Positions 13,545 through 13,606 of a stretch of 13,606 nt of DNA are shown piece after piece. Below the pieces are notes generated by a model. That model ran no database searches and had not been told where the DNA came from. It saw only the letters and a program-made list of their open reading frames with translations. This stretch comes from DASXBA01 sp046729895 (GTDB lineage: Bacteria > Actinomycetota > Thermoleophilia > Solirubrobacterales > Thermoleophilaceae): NCBI GenBank assembly GCA_046729895.1, contig JBKPHP010000096.1:1-13606 (forward strand), given 5' to 3'. Position 1 is the stretch's first letter. Each line of letters begins with the position of its first letter. Position numbers and translations under genes: made by a program.

Positions 13545-13606
13545 ATGAGCAAGCTTAGGTGTCATATCTCGATCTCGCTGGACGGTTTCGTCGCCGGCCC
13601 GAACCA
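13545..13606 (+). CDS. Dihydrofolate reductase/RibD-like protein (partial, 5' end)
   Basis: Only the first 20 codons are inside the window: MSKLRCHISISLDGFVAGPN. The SISLDGFVAGPN segment is the hallmark N-terminus of the dihydrofolate reductase family/RibD C-terminal domain proteins, which are NADPH-binding and common in actinobacteria, often of unknown substrate. The strong upstream AGGAGG supports the start. Nothing can be said about the active site from this fragment. Confidence 0.8.
   Translation, partial: MSKLRCHISISLDGFVAGPN

Noticed and set aside
13261..13548. 95-aa plus-strand open frame running into the last gene
   Set aside because: Basic, low-similarity sequence that overlaps the strong ribosome binding site and start of the reductase-like gene in another frame.

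Overview
This is strongly G+C-rich DNA with GTG/TTG starts, 1-4 bp gene overlaps and several apparently leaderless genes. That profile suggests a high-GC actinobacterium. A soil lineage such as Thermoleophilia/Solirubrobacterales would fit, but this is a guess from the feel of the proteins, not a search result. No tRNA, rRNA, CRISPR, transposase or phage gene was seen.

Positions 1-5031 hold a phenylalanine/tyrosine catabolic locus built around a 94-bp divergent intergenic region. Leftward run an Lrp/AsnC regulator and fumarylacetoacetate hydrolase, which overlap by 4 bp. Rightward run 4-hydroxyphenylpyruvate dioxygenase, homogentisate 1,2-dioxygenase, an aromatic amino acid (phenylalanine) hydroxylase and a DJ-1/PfpI protein, almost certainly one operon (GTGA and TGATG overlaps, then a 30-bp gap). 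Together they take Phe to Tyr, then 4-hydroxyphenylpyruvate to homogentisate to maleylacetoacetate, and fumarylacetoacetate to fumarate plus acetoacetate. The aromatic aminotransferase and the maleylacetoacetate isomerase are not here.

Positions 5100-8870 carry a short-chain dehydrogenase (SDR) with an altered active site, a densely hairpinned convergent intergenic region, a FabG-like SDR on the opposite strand, and an acyl-CoA synthetase, which suggests fatty or other acyl-CoA metabolism. Positions 8890-10974 hold an uncharacterised multi-pass membrane protein and a divergent flavoprotein amine oxidase of the monomeric sarcosine oxidase type.

Positions 10982-12961 hold a small unknown protein and two paralogous pterin-4a-carbinolamine dehydratases (PCDs) flanking a SAM-dependent methyltransferase. 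The dehydratases recycle the pterin cofactor used by phenylalanine hydroxylase, so they link functionally to the first locus about 7 kb away. The last 0.6 kb is mostly non-coding, with a 19-codon relic resembling an acyl-CoA dehydrogenase C-terminus, and ends in the first 20 codons of a dihydrofolate reductase/RibD-like gene cut by the window edge.

I found no wholly new defence or mobile system. The leads most worth checking are the operon-embedded DJ-1 protein as a possible stand-in for the missing isomerase, the duplicated dehydratases, the SDR without its catalytic Tyr/Lys, and the structured region at 6038-6140.
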